From Trichomonas vaginalis G3 (lineage: Eukaryota; Parabasalia; Trichomonadida; Trichomonadidae): DNA of 64,000 nt. This document shows positions 33,859-46,385 of this stretch, in pieces; positions within the stretch are counted from its first letter, which is position 1, and each line of letters starts with the position of its first letter. Position numbers and translations under genes: made by a program. The notes beneath the pieces are model-generated. The model saw only the letters and a list, made by a program, of their open reading frames with translations, made no database searches and was not told where the DNA came from. The stretch is from assembly GCF_026262505.1 (NCBI RefSeq), contig NC_067207.1, positions 3,232,252 to 3,296,251 of the forward strand, given 5' to 3'.

Positions 33859-34526
33859 TTACTCACAATATTTTTGTACAAAACAACCCAAACTTTTAAC
33901 TTCTTTTCTGCAGCTTCAAATGCTATCTTAGCGAGTTCATATTCTCTAAATTCTCTTCTTTAAATCTTCTTGTTCCCATTGGTCTAGTTTCGTATGGGAG
34001 ATCTCTATAACCATAACATATCTCACGTTCATGTTCTAATTGTTTTTCACACATTTTTCCAACTTCTTGTTCGAACAAAGGTTTTGCATTCTCCACTGTA
34101 TCTTCGAGTTCTTCTTCATCTAACTTCTCATGAACTTTCTTGTCTATGGAGTCCATAATATCTTTGACATAAAATGCATACTTTAACAGAGCACCATTCA
34201 GCAACAAAAATGAACGAGGTCAGGATGTATGTAAATACCTTTGAATTCATTCATAACACCCTTAGTAAGCTCATAAAATGCTTGTTTTGAGGTCGAGCCA
34301 CTTTTGGCTCCACCGTATTCGTTCATCAAAACTCAAGAATTTCCTGCATTTTAGCACTATTGAGAAATTTTTTAAATGGTTTAACTTTCCTGCTTCTCTC
34401 GCCATCTTTTTGCATTAATGTAACCATCCTTGTCTCTACGTAAGACTTCAATACCGTTATAAGTGCCTTTTGTGAATGTTTCGCCATTAGATTTGTTCCG
34501 TGAAGTTTTTTTGCTTCGACTGACAT
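33859..34526 (-). pseudogene. Polinton copy 1: KilA-N gene, broken
   Basis: Counterpart of 58938-59603. Broken in about five places. Confidence 0.7.
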
Positions 34527-34575
34527 TTCTGTTCTTACATACAAAATAAAAAAATAAATAAAATTTTGTTATCAG

Positions 34576-34951
34576 TTATTTTATCATCATTTTATTAAGT
34601 TCATCTTTAGTTAATAATTTGAATGGATTCGCTAATGTTCCACCTTGAGTCACAACACCTGCCCCGGCTAATTGTGAAGAACCTGGGATAAGTACTCCAT
34701 GAAATGATTTCATTGGTATCATTAATTATAGAAATAGTTGGCTTAATTAATTTTTGTCATTTATGATAAAAATAAAATTGCATAATTTAAATTTTTTTTC
34801 TCATTTTCTCATTTCTCATTTTTCATTCTGTTTTGGTTTCAGCAACTTTTCAAGTTGTTGTCTTGTCAGTAACTTTTAATTTTAACTTTGGATCAAATAT
34901 TGGGTTTCCATCTTTATCTCTTCCAATAACACCATATGGTAGAAATCTTCA
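34576..34951 (-). pseudogene. Polinton copy 1: two small genes, broken
   Basis: Counterparts of the 60- and 44-residue proteins at 59654-59836 and 59893-60027. Confidence 0.5.
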
Positions 34952-35030
34952 TTTATACTAAAATAAAATTTAAATATGCTGTTTGCTCTTTTTGGAGCTC
35001 CCTAAAGTTTGTTTCACAAACATTGAGCGT

Positions 35031-35464
35031 TCATTGAACTCTATACCATGCGAATACAGTCATGTAAGGTGGCATGTATTCTTTACTTTGTCCCGTTGTT
35101 TGTGTATATCCTGAAACGTGATGTGTATGGTTTCCTCCTCCCTCAGTGTCACTCCAGTAACAATTTATAGCAAACTTAACGTCATCTTTAACATCATATC
35201 CTTTACCTTTTTGTCATTCCTGACCAATCCCAATATCTTTGCTTATGCCAACCCGCTTGAGATGTGCTTAAATCTATGTAGACTGTGTGCAGGTAAATTT
35301 TCACCTGTAATCGTTTTTACTTCCACCTGTTTCCTTTGAAGAGTTTGCACAATACAAAAACCTGTCGACTATTTGTTCCCATGCACCAAACACAAACATT
35401 GCTTGAGGACCTCTCACATCCATAGATGTATAAAAGAACCTACTGGGTTCATTAAATCAAACAT
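35031..35464 (-). pseudogene. Polinton copy 1: tail-collar-like gene, broken
   Basis: Counterpart of 60106-60540. Broken in a few places. Confidence 0.65.
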
Positions 35465-35591
35465 ATGAGATATTATAGATTGTCTCTTTTGAACTTAAAA
35501 TATAGTGTAACTATTTCGGGTTTCTTTGATTTAATATTAATTAAAAAATATATTTCATCACTTATATTTCTAATTTTATATTTAATCATAA

Positions 35592-35988
35592 ATGAAACCG
35601 ATTTTAAAATAAATGAAACAGAGGAGGAAGAAATAAATAAAAGTGAAAATGTTCAACAAAAAATAACGTTGTTAAACCAATTACTGAAATAAAAATTTTT
35701 TCATCTGTTGAAAGAATTTAATGACTATTATGCCAATAATAAAAAAATTATTTGAAGAATTGACAACGTGTAAATTGAATAAAATGTTAAAGTTGAGGAC
35801 AGAGTCCAAGACCCAGAGGGTCATGGATTCAAAATTTCAAAAATAAAAGGAGTGGTTAGTTTGAAATCTATTCCTCAATCAAGAATACACCTCATTAATG
35901 AAAATAGATGATTTAAACAAAAGAAATAGAAGAGATTGAAGAAAGAATAAATCAAATAATCAATTTCATAAATTCAAATAATCATTAG
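35592..35988 (+). pseudogene. Polinton copy 1: 130-residue-type gene, broken
   Basis: Counterpart of 60668-61060. Broken in about five places. Confidence 0.65.
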
Positions 35989-36003
35989 TTTCTAATTTCT
36001 TTT

Positions 36004-36243
36004 ACTCGTTTATGAGGTCTTTGATTATGACTTCATTGATTCCATTCAGGATTTAAACAATGTTTAATTAATCGTGGAATATCTGACATCATCTATATAT
36101 AAGCTTCTTTTAATAAAGAAATAATATAATTATTTTAAAATATATGTTAATTTTTTAATTTATTATAAATAAATATATTTTAATGCATCGTCTATATATA
36201 GATGTAACAAAAAAAGTCACTAAACCCTTTCACATATACTACT
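36004..36243. repeat. Right terminal inverted repeat of Polinton copy 1
   Basis: Inverse of the left end, ending CATATACTACT, followed by the target duplication TATCTT (36244-36249). Confidence 0.85.
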
Positions 36244-36552
36244 TATCTTTAAAAAATCAATTTCATGTTTAATTTTACAATCATATCTCTTTTAAAGTCA
36301 TTTTGTATACTAAATCTGTTTAGTTTATAAATCATTGTATTCTTTTGCTGCTTGATTTTTCGTAGAGGACAAACTTCTGCATAAAAATCAATTCATTACA
36401 TAGTAAGACAACATTTAATAAGTAGATGCCATTTAATTTATATGGTACTATAGATAATTATGATTAAAGTAATGGGCGCTAAAACTTTATCTGTTCCAAG
36501 TAAATTTGCGAAAATTCTTCTCCATCTTCAACTAAAATTTTGTAAAAATTTG

Positions 36553-37849
36553 ATGTTTGAAGACAATTCGGATCCTGAAAGATTATGGCAGCAAGTCATT
36601 CGGTAAAAGCAGCCATATGAAAACAACTTTTGCTCAACGTTATAAATCATAATGCTTCAGGCATTACAAACGATATAATAATTGCGACCTTAAAAAATTC
36701 CAACCTGGAATTAATAATTAACCAAGTATTTTGAAGAAAAAGGACCTCCTCTAATAGGTTATACTGGTGCTTTGCTTTTCGAAGCGTTTTACAACTTTGT
36801 TTTGATAGCAATGATCCTCTTGTAGAAGAATAATCACGCAAACGAAGAACTCCGAAAAGCTGCATTTCACTTTTATGTTGGTTTGGAAATGATAAATGCA
36901 CTACATATCCAGCTGATCAGTTATCCAATCCAGAATCGTAGAACAAGCTTTAACAACATTAAATCAACAAATATGAACTCGTAAACGATGGTCTTGGACT
37001 TCTTACCGGAGTTATTCATAACATTGCTGTTTATAATTAATTTTATTGAAAATAACGGTTTTAGATATTATCTTCCACACTCGAATAATCGTACTTTTTA
37101 CCAATAATTCCTACGAAAACTCTTCAATTATGGAGTAATGACAAGAATAATCTCAGAAATGACTTTAGATTCTTCAGTTTATCATAGAACAGTCCCCTTT
37201 ATCTATCAATTTTTAAGATTCACGATATTCGGTTGTTAAGAATCGTACGTTTAATGTCTTGCGTGTCCTTAAAAAACGAGGAATTGAAGTAGATCCGAAC
37301 GAAATCATCAATAGATTGCCCAATTTACTAAACAAGACCCTTACAATGCTGTGATTGCCGCAGCTTTGACATACATTCGCAAAGTCCCTGAAGTTTCTCA
37401 AGAAATTATTCAAACAATTAATAGAAGTTAGTAATAAAAATCAGAAAAATAGTATCGAAGTCTTTAAGTATCTCTATAAAGAGAGTCGATACCTTGTCAC
37501 AAGAGAACATTTCTTTGTTAGTTGAAGCTTTACATCGAAGCAGCTACAAATGGCCCAGCAAAACTCGGTGAATACGCTTTCCAATCCTTACAGAATCACC
37601 ACAGCTAATATTTGGGATGAAAGACTTATCGACGCTTATATGAAATTCCTTCAAGAACCAAGGACGATCAAAGTTTCTATTGAAGGGCTTTGTAAGTGCC
37701 TTGAAATTTCTGAGGGATCAGGGCATAATCAGGATGTTATTGATCGTTTATCTGAAATACTGAATATCTTCTCAGAATTAATGCAAAATGATGATGAAGT
37801 TGTATCCCATTTTAGCTCACAGATATTAGAGAGGCTAGAACAATTATAG
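36553..37849 (+). pseudogene. ARM-like gene, frame-broken copy
   Basis: Matches the intact gene at 61615-62907 along its whole length but is split by more than ten one-base insertions or deletions scattered evenly, often in short runs of one base. Only the last ~100 residues read continuously (37550-37849). True pseudogenes usually also gather substitutions and larger deletions; these are few here, so I favour a sequencing-consensus cause or a very recent duplicate. 36250-36552 holds no other gene. Confidence 0.8.
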
Positions 37850-38013
37850 ATTTTATATATTTATTTTATAGAGAATAAAAATCATGAAATTTTTCTTTCA
37901 TTTTATAACTTTTTCGTATTGTATATAGAAATTAAAATCTTGGTAGATGTTTTTTTGTAGAAAAAAATTTATTGTAGATTCAAGAATTTTAGTAAAATGA
38001 ATAAGTGTCGTAT

Positions 38014-38468
38014 TTACTGACTTTCTCGCAGACACCACCAGCAGCCTTGATCTTCTTCTCAGCTTCTCAGAGAAGTCCTTAGCGCGAACAACGAATGGGA
38101 TCTTTGGAAGTTCACCACGAGCAAGAAACTTTGAAGAAACCGTTCTGGACGCAGTCGATAACTGGGACAGCATCGCCCTTTCTTGGCAGCAGCAGCCCTT
38201 GACGCGAACTTCTTCTGGAACAAGTGTCCAAAGCTTATCAACGTACTAATTGTTGGCTCATACTCGTCAGCCGGTTCTTCATGAGGTGGAGATGGCGCAT
38301 ACCAACCTTGCCGAAGTAACCTGGGTGGAAGCGGTCGAACTATGTTCTCTGATGGTGCTGACCACAGCACGACCCGTGGCCACCTGGCGAAACACGTGCT
38401 TACCGACACGACCGAAACCATAGAGACTTGACCACGAGTTTTCTGCTCTTGTGGAAACGAGTTGGCAT
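38014..38468 (-). pseudogene. Ribosomal protein uL15 (L27a) gene, frame-broken copy
   Basis: Same gene as the intact one at 63070-63525. It is broken by several one-base length changes in this copy, although most of the protein is recognisable in pieces. Since this is an essential gene with an intact twin, the breaks are likely technical or this is an extra copy. Confidence 0.8.
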
Positions 38469-38971
38469 TAGAAAAAGGATCGCCCAAACCGCACTCATTT
38501 TCTATCGTCTTCAAGACAAACTAAATTTTTTTACGGAAAAAGATTGCAAATTTAATGAAGCTTCAGTGCGTACATCATTGTTCGTAAGCAAAATTATCGT
38601 TTTTCAAGAAAAATTCGAAATGGTCAATCTAATTTTATTGGATATCTTGCCGTAATATGAATTTTCATTGAAAGCAAACAAAGTTTAGTTAACTCATTTA
38701 CTTTTTAACCTGAAATTTGAACTTTTGAAAATATTCAATTTTACAAAAAGCAGTCCAAGATACTATAGCGATTAAATCTATTTACTAGATCATAAAAGTT
38801 TCAATCCTAAGAGATGATCAATAGAAAAGTTGATTTAGGAAAAATATTCAAAAATTGAATTTAAAAAAGTAAAACCAGATTATGCAAATCTGTTTTAGCT
38901 CAATGAATCAGAATTATTTGAAAAAAATGAAGTTGATTCTAAGACCAACCTTGAAATAGTAGGTAATTGTA
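38469..38971. other. Intergenic between uL15 and uS17 genes
   Basis: Closely matches 63526-64000. I see no gene; the open stretch read from 38428 on the plus strand is not convincing. Confidence 0.5.
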
Positions 38972-39457
38972 TTAGAGAACACGGAATTGTCTCTTGTCAG
39001 CACCGAACAGCGGCTGGCTTAACGTGGATAACGTTGAAGTGGACTGTCTTGGAGAGTGGGCGGCACTCAGCGACTGTAACAAGATCACCTTCCTTGACGA
39101 GGAAAGCTGGGGAAAATGTGAGCTGGGGATCTTTGTGTGCGGCTTCTCTGAAACGCTTGTACTTGCGGATCCACTGAAGGTAGTCCGGCGGATGATGATT
39201 GTGCGGCGCATCTTGTAGAAACGACGACACCACGGAGGACGGCCACGGATGGAGACTGTGCCTGTGAATGGACACTTGGCATCAGATGTACTCACCGACT
39301 CTTCAGCTGTCTTGGGTGTTTCGATCTTAAGACCGATGGACTTGACGTAGCGCTGCTTCTTCTCAGCGTTAGCATGCTTCTTGGAAGCAAGAAAGTTGTG
39401 GCTGCTTCTGGAAGGCCACGCTCTGTCTGAACTGTGGACATCAAAAACAAAGGCCAT
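38972..39457 (-). pseudogene. Ribosomal protein uS17 (S11) gene, frame-broken
   Basis: The minus strand encodes eukaryotic uS17, about 160 residues: KSIGLKIETPKTAEE, then [34 protein letters not shown] and [20 protein letters not shown]. These lie in successive frames because of at least two one-base changes, after the IRGRP region and again near the C-terminus. The ATG at 39457 and the end at 38972 give the family's usual length. It is a component of the small ribosomal subunit bound to 18S rRNA. GC-rich codons mark high expression. The breaks probably reflect poor consensus in this stretch. Confidence 0.85.
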
Positions 39458-39516
39458 GACTTTCGTAAACTTCAGAATTTTTTTGTGAATCTTGAAAAAA
39501 GAAAAAGAAAAGTTAG

Positions 39517-39584
39517 GGGCAGGCCGGATCGAACCGACTACCCAGGGATCTGCAATCCCTTGCTCTACCGGTGAGCTACTACCC
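39517..39584 (-). tRNA. tRNA-Cys (GCA), slightly defective in this sequence
   Basis: On the minus strand an AGGGA/TCCCT anticodon stem encloses TTGCAGA, giving anticodon GCA. The D arm GCTC/GAGC and a T arm with GGTTCGATCC are present. It is only 68 nt and the last acceptor pair and T loop look one base short, which fits the one-base losses seen nearby. Confidence 0.8.
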
Positions 39585-39906
39585 TTTTACATATATTTAA
39601 ATGTCATAAATTATCCCGTAATACATTAAAAACCTAACAATAACTTTTTCATTAGAAAATCTCATATTAGATCTGAAGGTTCAACTCTTAATAAAGTAAT
39701 CAATTTACTTGATATCATTTAGAATCGCGATAAAAATAATTCTTACTTCACATCAAATTTGAATTGAAATATCACACTCTAATTCAAAAAAATTATTTTA
39801 AAAAAATCTATTTTCTTCAAATTTACCCAAAATAAGAACATATCTTACTAATTTCTATGCATTGTTACAGTTGCATTCATTCAAGTAATCAAAACTATAT
39901 ACTCAA
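39585..39906. other. Intergenic, no gene seen
   Basis: AT-rich spacer between tRNA-Cys and the membrane-protein fragment. Confidence 0.45.
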
Positions 39907-40344
39907 CTACTTTTCGTCATCATCAACAAGAAGGTTGATTTGTTTGATTTTTCGGAGTTTTATATGGACCTTCTGTTGGTCTTCAGTGTTTTGTTGTATC
40001 ATTATCATTACCGTAATCTGAATTGCTATTTCAGTCTGTTGGATTGGGGAAGAAATAGACAGTAGATGTACTCTTGATAATTTGTGAGTTGGTTTTACTG
40101 TCTCATCGCCTGAAACTCTCTTCTTTGCCTTCATACTGACACAGATTAAAATTGCGAAACAGGCCAACATACAAATACTGAAGCCACCAATGCTATACCA
40201 AATAATAGCACCTGTGGAATACCATCAAATCATAAATAATTACTTAGAAGGATCAAAATAAATTCGAAAATAAAATTGAATCATTATCAATTATTCCAGA
40301 AAACAGTTACTTGTTTGTGGAAGTTTCACTGTAATGTAGAATGA
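39907..40344 (-). CDS. C-terminal part of a membrane protein, cut by the gap
   Basis: The minus-strand frame gives a hydrophobic span (AIIWYSIGGFSICMLACFAI, then LICV) followed by a basic stop-transfer MKAKKR and a ~65-residue cytoplasmic tail ending LVDDDEK. This architecture suits the end of a trichomonad type I surface protein, but the ectodomain is missing: the frame closes upstream near 40,250 and the sequence then reaches the N gap. Family unknown. Confidence 0.45.
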
Positions 40345-40369
40345 NNNNNNNNNNNNNNNNNNNNNNNNN
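40345..40369. other. Assembly gap (25 N)
   Basis: A fixed run of 25 N marks a scaffold join. Sequence after it restarts inside the MULE transposase gene, at the position equivalent to about 16,117. Confidence 0.98.
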
Positions 40370-40382
40370 AAAAAAGAGAGAT

Positions 40383-41945
40383 CTACGTTTTGTAATTGTT
40401 TGATAGAAAAATTGTTTTCTCAAGTTCTTTTTGAAAGAAGTCAAGAATATAATTTTTGTAGCTATCAGTGATAACGGTTTTTATATGGCGTTCGATCTTC
40501 TGGTTATTTTTGATGGCGTTATATTTATCTAATTGGATTTGAGATATCTTCTTAATAGCTTCATAAATGTTTGGATGTTTTAACAAAGAAAATTCTGAAT
40601 GCATACTCTCGAGGCAATCATTAGTGAATATTGCAGTTGCATTATTATATTGAGATATAAATTGTAGTGCGGCAACCAAACTTTGTTGAAATAATCAATA
40701 TAATCTTTGATCGAATCAACTTTATTTTGATTAATTATATGCATTGTAAGTACAAATTCTTCATGAGAACATGAATGGAGTAATAGAATATAGCTTAAAT
40801 AAAGAATTTTAAAGTATTGAATTTTTTTGTATAAAGTGCTACAAGTTTCCTGTGTAAAGCTTGTTTGAAATGAAATAGGCATCCAATTATACGGACTTTA
40901 GGGAAAATTTGTTGAAGTGCCTCTATCATTCCCTTTTCAAAATCACAATGAATTTGAATTAGCTTTGAAAATTGAATACCCTTGACAGTAAAAATATATT
41001 CAAATGCCTTCTTATAAGATTCAAATGTGCGGTTTTTCATGAATATAAATAAGTGGTAGATATTGATTTGTTGAAGGTTCACAAATCATAATTGTTAGCA
41101 TCTGTCCTTTTTGAAAATGTTTTGGTGTAATTTTAAAAAGTTCCATCGCAAAATAATTCTGTGGCTTCTTTTGCAAATTGAATTGCCTTCTCAAAACCAA
41201 AAAAACATCGTCTCACAATTTGCTTGAAAATCATGGCCAATGAAAAACTGCTCGCCATTTATTAAACAAAAATTAGCAATTTCATCGTCTGTAATTTTTT
41301 CTCCAACAGAAAATTTTCTGGACTTAATATAAACTTCCCTGACCAATGAATCTTTAATTAATGGATTTTCATCAGTACCAACAGCAAGTTCTGTCATAAA
41401 TTTTTGAATCTGCTGAAAAGTGCCGTTGTCTTCAGAAAATTTTGCCATTGCCTTATTGTATATTTCTCTCAGAGTCATTGATTTATGAAGATCATTTTTT
41501 TCATTTTGTAACTTTTTAAATTGTCTGCATTCGGGTATATGTTCCTTTTGTAAATCTTCGGAAACTGAACTGTTCTCAATTTTAACTAAATAACGTGCTT
41601 GACAAGAATGATCGATGCAACGGTAGTAACGTTCAATATTATTTGAATTAATAATATTTGTATGATCATGCGAATAAAGCATATCTTTGCGAACAATTGT
41701 ATCAGGAATTTTCCAGTAACTGTGGGAAATTTTTAACTGCAATATAACTAAAATATCTTCTGACAGCTTTAGATTCATTTTCGGCGTATTTTAATATTAA
41801 AATATTGAAGAACTTGTTTGATTATATTCGTTTTTTCATCTCTCGATGTTGATTTTTGGTATTATCAGATTGTTCCCTGATAAATATTTTATTTTCGTCT
41901 GTAAAGTTTGCTCTTTTTTGATTAAATAATAGATGATTTTCCCAT
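40383..41945 (-). pseudogene. MULE transposase, copy 2, partial
   Basis: The N-terminal two thirds of the transposase, from the ATG at 41945 down to the gap, split by about eight one-base changes. The zinc-cluster and catalytic segments are recognisable. At the junction that is broken at 17,095 in copy 1, this copy reads through (41191-41778). Confidence 0.8.
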
Positions 41946-41998
41946 TAAAAAATGAAATGATGCAAAATTTACGAAAACGTTCGAAAATTGAATCAAAA

Positions 41999-42397
41999 AT
42001 GAAAAGTAATACTTAAATGAGTAATTCTTTGAGATATTGGTCTTAGATTGAATGTAGCGTCATTCTTATATAGAATATATATTCATATCATCGGAAATAT
42101 GATAAAAAGCATATAATAAATGTCAAAAAAGTGAACAAATAAGCAAAGATATTTTTTAAAAAAACAATGAAAAGTAATACTTAAATGAGTAATTCTTTGA
42201 GATATTGGTCTTAGATTGAATGTAGCGTCATTCTTATATAGAATATATATTCATATCATCGGAAATATGATAAAAGCATATAATAAATGTCAAAAAAGTG
42301 AACAAATAAGCAAAGATATTTTTTAAAAAAACAATGAAAAGTAATACTTAAATGAGGAATTCTTTGAGATATTGGTCTAAGATTGAATGTAGCGTCA
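41999..42397. repeat. 167-bp tandem repeat, copy 2
   Basis: The same 2.4 units as 17735-18133, between the divergent transposase and cargo starts. Confidence 0.85.
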
Positions 42398-42446
42398 CAA
42401 ATTTCACAAATATAATTTACTATACAATTTATTCATTTTTTTAAAA

Positions 42447-43549
42447 ATGGCTGACGAAAGTCTGTATCAACTAACTCAACTAGTCAAGCATAATGATTAT
42501 TCTTCGGATTCATTAAATCAACTTTATCAATGCATAAGTACAATGACAGAAAGATCAATTGGATGCTTAAATTGGGATAAATTTTTCAAAAAAATCACAG
42601 TGACTGATGAAGTTCTTTTACATTTTTTAGCATCCGTTTTAAAACATTGAAAAGATATCAGAATGTTTCAAGGATTCTATTTTTTTATCACAATATATTC
42701 TTGCAAAATTCAGTAATTTAACTGAAACAGAACAACAAACAATTTTAAATTCCTACAAAGCGGATAAATTTACATATTACATAATGTGCTCACAAATTGT
42801 AAAATCAAACTGGAACAATTTATCCCAAACTTTAGTTAATATTGAAAATCAATATTTGCCATTTTTAGATGAAGAAAAGCAAATATATATATTTACTGAA
42901 ATAACTGGCAATTATCAAATTTTGAAATTTCAGTTGCAAACTTGTTACTTTTTTATGAAAACAATGAAGAAAAATTAAGCAACTGTTTTAATTTAACATT
43001 GTTCCAGCAAATTTATTCCAAAAATGGAATCGAGCATTGATATTTTTTGCTGCAAATACAATTTGTTGCAATAACACTTCTATCAATTTTTACAATCTCC
43101 TTGAAATTGAAGAAATGAATCCATTTGATTTTTTATTTCTCAATTCAATATAAAGAGATATTAAATTGCGATGATTTTCAAAAGTTACAGAAGTAATCAC
43201 AGGTTTAATCTCAGCTTCAAATATTAATGCTATTATGCGAATTTGCCAAAAAATTTTGGATAAAATTACATTTTATAAATGTAATTATTGCCATATTACC
43301 TCAATATGGAATTTTATCAAAATGCAGCAATAATTCTTCCTGATGAAGATTTATTAATCAAATTATTAAAATTCATAGAAAAAACAGAAAAAGCAACAGA
43401 TGAATTATTCGAACCGGAGAATGATTTGGGTTTCTATGAATATTTAAATTCGATTTTCTCAGATATTACATCTGCGAAGAAATAAGCAATTTCTCTTGGA
43501 GTTTCTAAATACCCATGAAGATGACTTCACTTATGATCAAACATTGTGA
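42447..43549 (+). pseudogene. MULE cargo gene, copy 2, frame-broken
   Basis: Matches the intact 368-residue gene at 18182-19288 but is split by about eight one-base length changes, mostly in runs of A or T. The start (MADESLYQL) and stop are conserved. Confidence 0.85.
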
Positions 43550-44911
43550 GGTCATTTTTGATCAACAAATTAATTGAAATTCCGATCAAAAAAAATTCAC
43601 AAATGGATCAAAAAAATCGAATCTCAAGTTAAAAATAAAAAATTTCTACATTTTATCAAATTTATATTTTTTTTTCAAATCATGCGAATTGATTGGATAA
43701 TTGCATATTTTATCCCATGCATCTAGAAGTATGTGTAATATTTTTGCTTTCATCAAGAAATTGTCGAATTTGATCTTAATTTTTTTTGAAAAATATACTT
43801 TTAGAAAAAAGAAATAGTGATGAATAGCTGCCCATGCTGTAAAAGGGTTATTTTTACAAGTAAAAAAATTGTTATTTTTCGAGCAAGTCGAGGCTTTTTA
43901 CCATCTTATTTTTGAAAAATTTACGAAAAAATTATATCTGAAAAAACGCTCATTTTGATATCTTACAATGATAAAATACCAATGTTGCTGGATATAATAG
44001 CTACACCTGGACATCTACTACATTAATGCGTATGACAGGTAAAGTTGATTTCAAAAGTATAGCCTGGAAAGATTACAATAAATCAACGATAATTCAAAAA
44101 AATTTCTTATAAGTTAACATAATAAAAATTTAATTTTTATATTGCTTGTATTATACTTAAGTATATAATATATTTAAATCTTAGAATGAAAATTCGGGAC
44201 GCCCTAGCTATTCAATTTTCCCTTAGGACGCCCATAAACCTCTCAAAAATGTGATGTAAATATCACAATTTTGAGAAATTTACACTAGGACGCCTTAGGA
44301 CGCCACCCCCTTTTTTACCAGTCATATTATTTTGACAGGTTTTTGGGTTTCGACGGAATTCTTAATCAGCAAATAAAGATCAAGTTAGACATTACCAGAA
44401 ATAAATTTTGACAAAAAGCGTAATTAACTTTCAGTTTAAAATAACAACTTTCTACGTCAATACAATATTTGTTCCGATATAGAATTATCACATCTTCACA
44501 AAACTTCATCACAAATATTTCAAATCTTGTAACTTATTTTCTTCACTAAAATTTAAAAAATTATTTGTAATTTGGACATTGGCAAGCTCCCTCCAAATTA
44601 CAAATAATATTGTTAATTACTATGAACGTTAAAATAAATATTCGAATTTCTTGTTTATTCGGATTAACACTACTGTTAATAATTAATAATTAAAAAGTAA
44701 GCATACAAATCTAAAAAGGATATCCTCACATAACATTAGCCTGAATTATCACTATTTATAGCACTTCTAAAACAAATGAATTCCAATAAAACATTTTTCC
44801 TCAAAGTACTTGAAATGTTAAAAATCACATTAAATATATATAATTAACATTTATACAAAATAATAATTGTACAGCTATATCTTTCAGATTTTTTTGTTAT
44901 AGATCTGAATA

Positions 44912-45223
44912 TTAAGAGAATTTGGTTAAATCATGATAGATATGAAAAGCAAAGAAATGCAATGCAACAATAATAGATATGAAAATAATGATAATCCAAT
45001 AGAAAATAAGATTTATATTGACATTTGCACCATGCGCAACTAAGAATTTAACAAGATCAATAGATTCTTGTTTGATTGCAATACTGAGGGGGCATATACG
45101 AATATCAAAAGGATCCAACAAAACAATGATAGATATGAAAAGAAATAGAATTTCATACAACAATGATAGAAATGGAGTCCAATAAAAATTTAGTGATATC
45201 GATTGAATTTTGATAGAAAGCAA
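44912..45223 (-). pseudogene. Ankyrin fragment, copy 2
   Basis: Same peptide as 20657-20968, one ankyrin unit with minisatellite-derived flanks. Confidence 0.6.
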
Positions 45224-45397
45224 TAATTAGCGGATTCACATATTTATAAAAATCACAATGAGTAAAAGAAAATTCAAAAAAAATGTGATATGAAATTGTG
45301 AAAATCTCATAGAATAATTTGACTACTTTCTCTCAATTTTAAATTTACATATCTTTTTTCCAATATAGAATAATGTTATTGGAAAAAGAAATCTTAG

Positions 45398-45480
45398 ACG
45401 TCCGTAGCACCATGTTTAACTAAGAATTGGACAATTTCTATTGATTTCATTTTGTTTGCAATGCTAAGAGGACATTCAAT
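45398..45480 (-). pseudogene. C-terminal ankyrin fragment, copy 2
   Basis: Counterpart of 21143-21240, ending in HGATDV and a stop. Here the sequence just upstream keeps an open frame into the minisatellite. Confidence 0.5.
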
Positions 45481-45489
45481 GAATATCGG

Positions 45490-46385
45490 GAGAAATTTCA
45501 TAAAACAATGATAAATATGAAAAGAAAGAGAATCCAATAAAGCAAATAATATATGAAGAGAAAGAGAATTGTATAAAATAGTGATAAATATGAATAGAAA
45601 GAGAATTCTATAAAATAATGATAAATATGAAAAGAAGAGAATTTCATAAAATAATGATAAATATGAATAGAAAGAGAATCCAATAAAATAGTGATAAATA
45701 TGAATAGAAAGAGAATTGTATAAAATAATGATAAATATGGAAAGAAAGAGATTCTATAAAACAATGATAAATATGGAAAGAAAGAGAATGCTATAAAATA
45801 ATGATAAATATTAAGAGAGAGAGAATAAGTTTCATGTTAACATCAGCACCATGCTCAACTAAGAATTGGACAATTCTATTGAATCCGCATTGATGGCAAT
45901 ACTAAAGAGGCATTCGTAAACATTGAGAGATCACATCATAAACATTGATAAACATGAATAGAAAGAGAATTCTATAAAACAATGATGAATATGAATAGAA
46001 AGAGAATTCTATAAAACAATGATGAATATGAATAGAAAGAGAATTTCATAAAATAATGATAAATATGGAAAGTAAGCGAATCCAATAAAACAATGACAAA
46101 TATGAAGAGAAATAGAATTTGATATAACAATGGTAAATATGAAGAGAAAAAGAATTTTATAAAACAATGATAAATATGAAAAGGAAGAGAATTGTATAAA
46201 ATAATGATAAATATGAAGAGAAAGAGAATTGTATAAAATAATGATAAATATGAAAAGAAAGAGAATGTTATAAAACAATGATAAATATGAAAAGAAAAGA
46301 GAATGTTATAAAACATTGATTAATGTGAAACTAAAAAGAATTATATAAAAACAATGATAAATATGAAATGAAAGAGATTATAAAT
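45490..46385. repeat. 37-bp minisatellite, copy 2
   Basis: Same array as 21245-22025 but about three units longer at its right end, where it joins ankyrin coding sequence instead of breaking off. Confidence 0.85.
45843..45950 (-). pseudogene. Ankyrin unit inside minisatellite, copy 2
   Basis: Counterpart of the ankyrin unit at 21589-21687, with small length differences. Confidence 0.5.

Larger units (their letters stand above)
23995..36243. mobile_element. Polinton/Maverick copy 1, whole in outline, broken
   Basis: A 12.2-kb Polinton with inverted ends starting AGTAGTATATGTG and a 6-bp target duplication TATCTT (23989-23994 and 36244-36249). Parts in order: left-end small gene, 368-residue-type gene, DNA polymerase B, integrase, small coiled-coil gene (plus strand), then on the minus strand a small gene, a 321-residue-type gene, KilA-N, two small genes and a tail-collar-like gene, and finally one plus-strand small gene. 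Apart from the left-end gene most parts are broken, roughly 20-30 breaks in all. The intact ends and duplication and near identity with copy 2 point to a young insertion; much of the damage may be consensus error. Confidence 0.85.
40370..44319. mobile_element. MULE copy 2, right part only
   Basis: Matches 16,117-20,063. It has the same right inverted repeat and the same 3' target duplication (AGTCATATT at 44320-44328) followed by the same flank, so it represents the same insertion event and not a second jump. The left part is absent because of the gap. Confidence 0.85.

Noticed and set aside
23995-36243. LTR retroelement as the source of the integrase
   Set aside because: There is no reverse transcriptase or LTR; the integrase stands with a family B polymerase between long inverted repeats, which defines a Polinton.
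38994-39218. Plus-strand open frame over the uS17 gene
   Set aside because: It is the antisense shadow of the GC-rich ribosomal gene on the minus strand.
40201-40344. A short intron before the membrane-span exon (GTAACT ... CCACAG on the minus strand)
   Set aside because: It lacks the trichomonad 3' signal ACTAAC next to the AG, and one-base errors are common in this stretch, so a frame change by error is as likely.
45972-46316. Phe/Ile/Tyr-rich open frames on the minus strand as membrane proteins
   Set aside because: They are translations of the 37-bp minisatellite; several frames of the same array give equally hydrophobic peptides, and no start or signal peptide fits.
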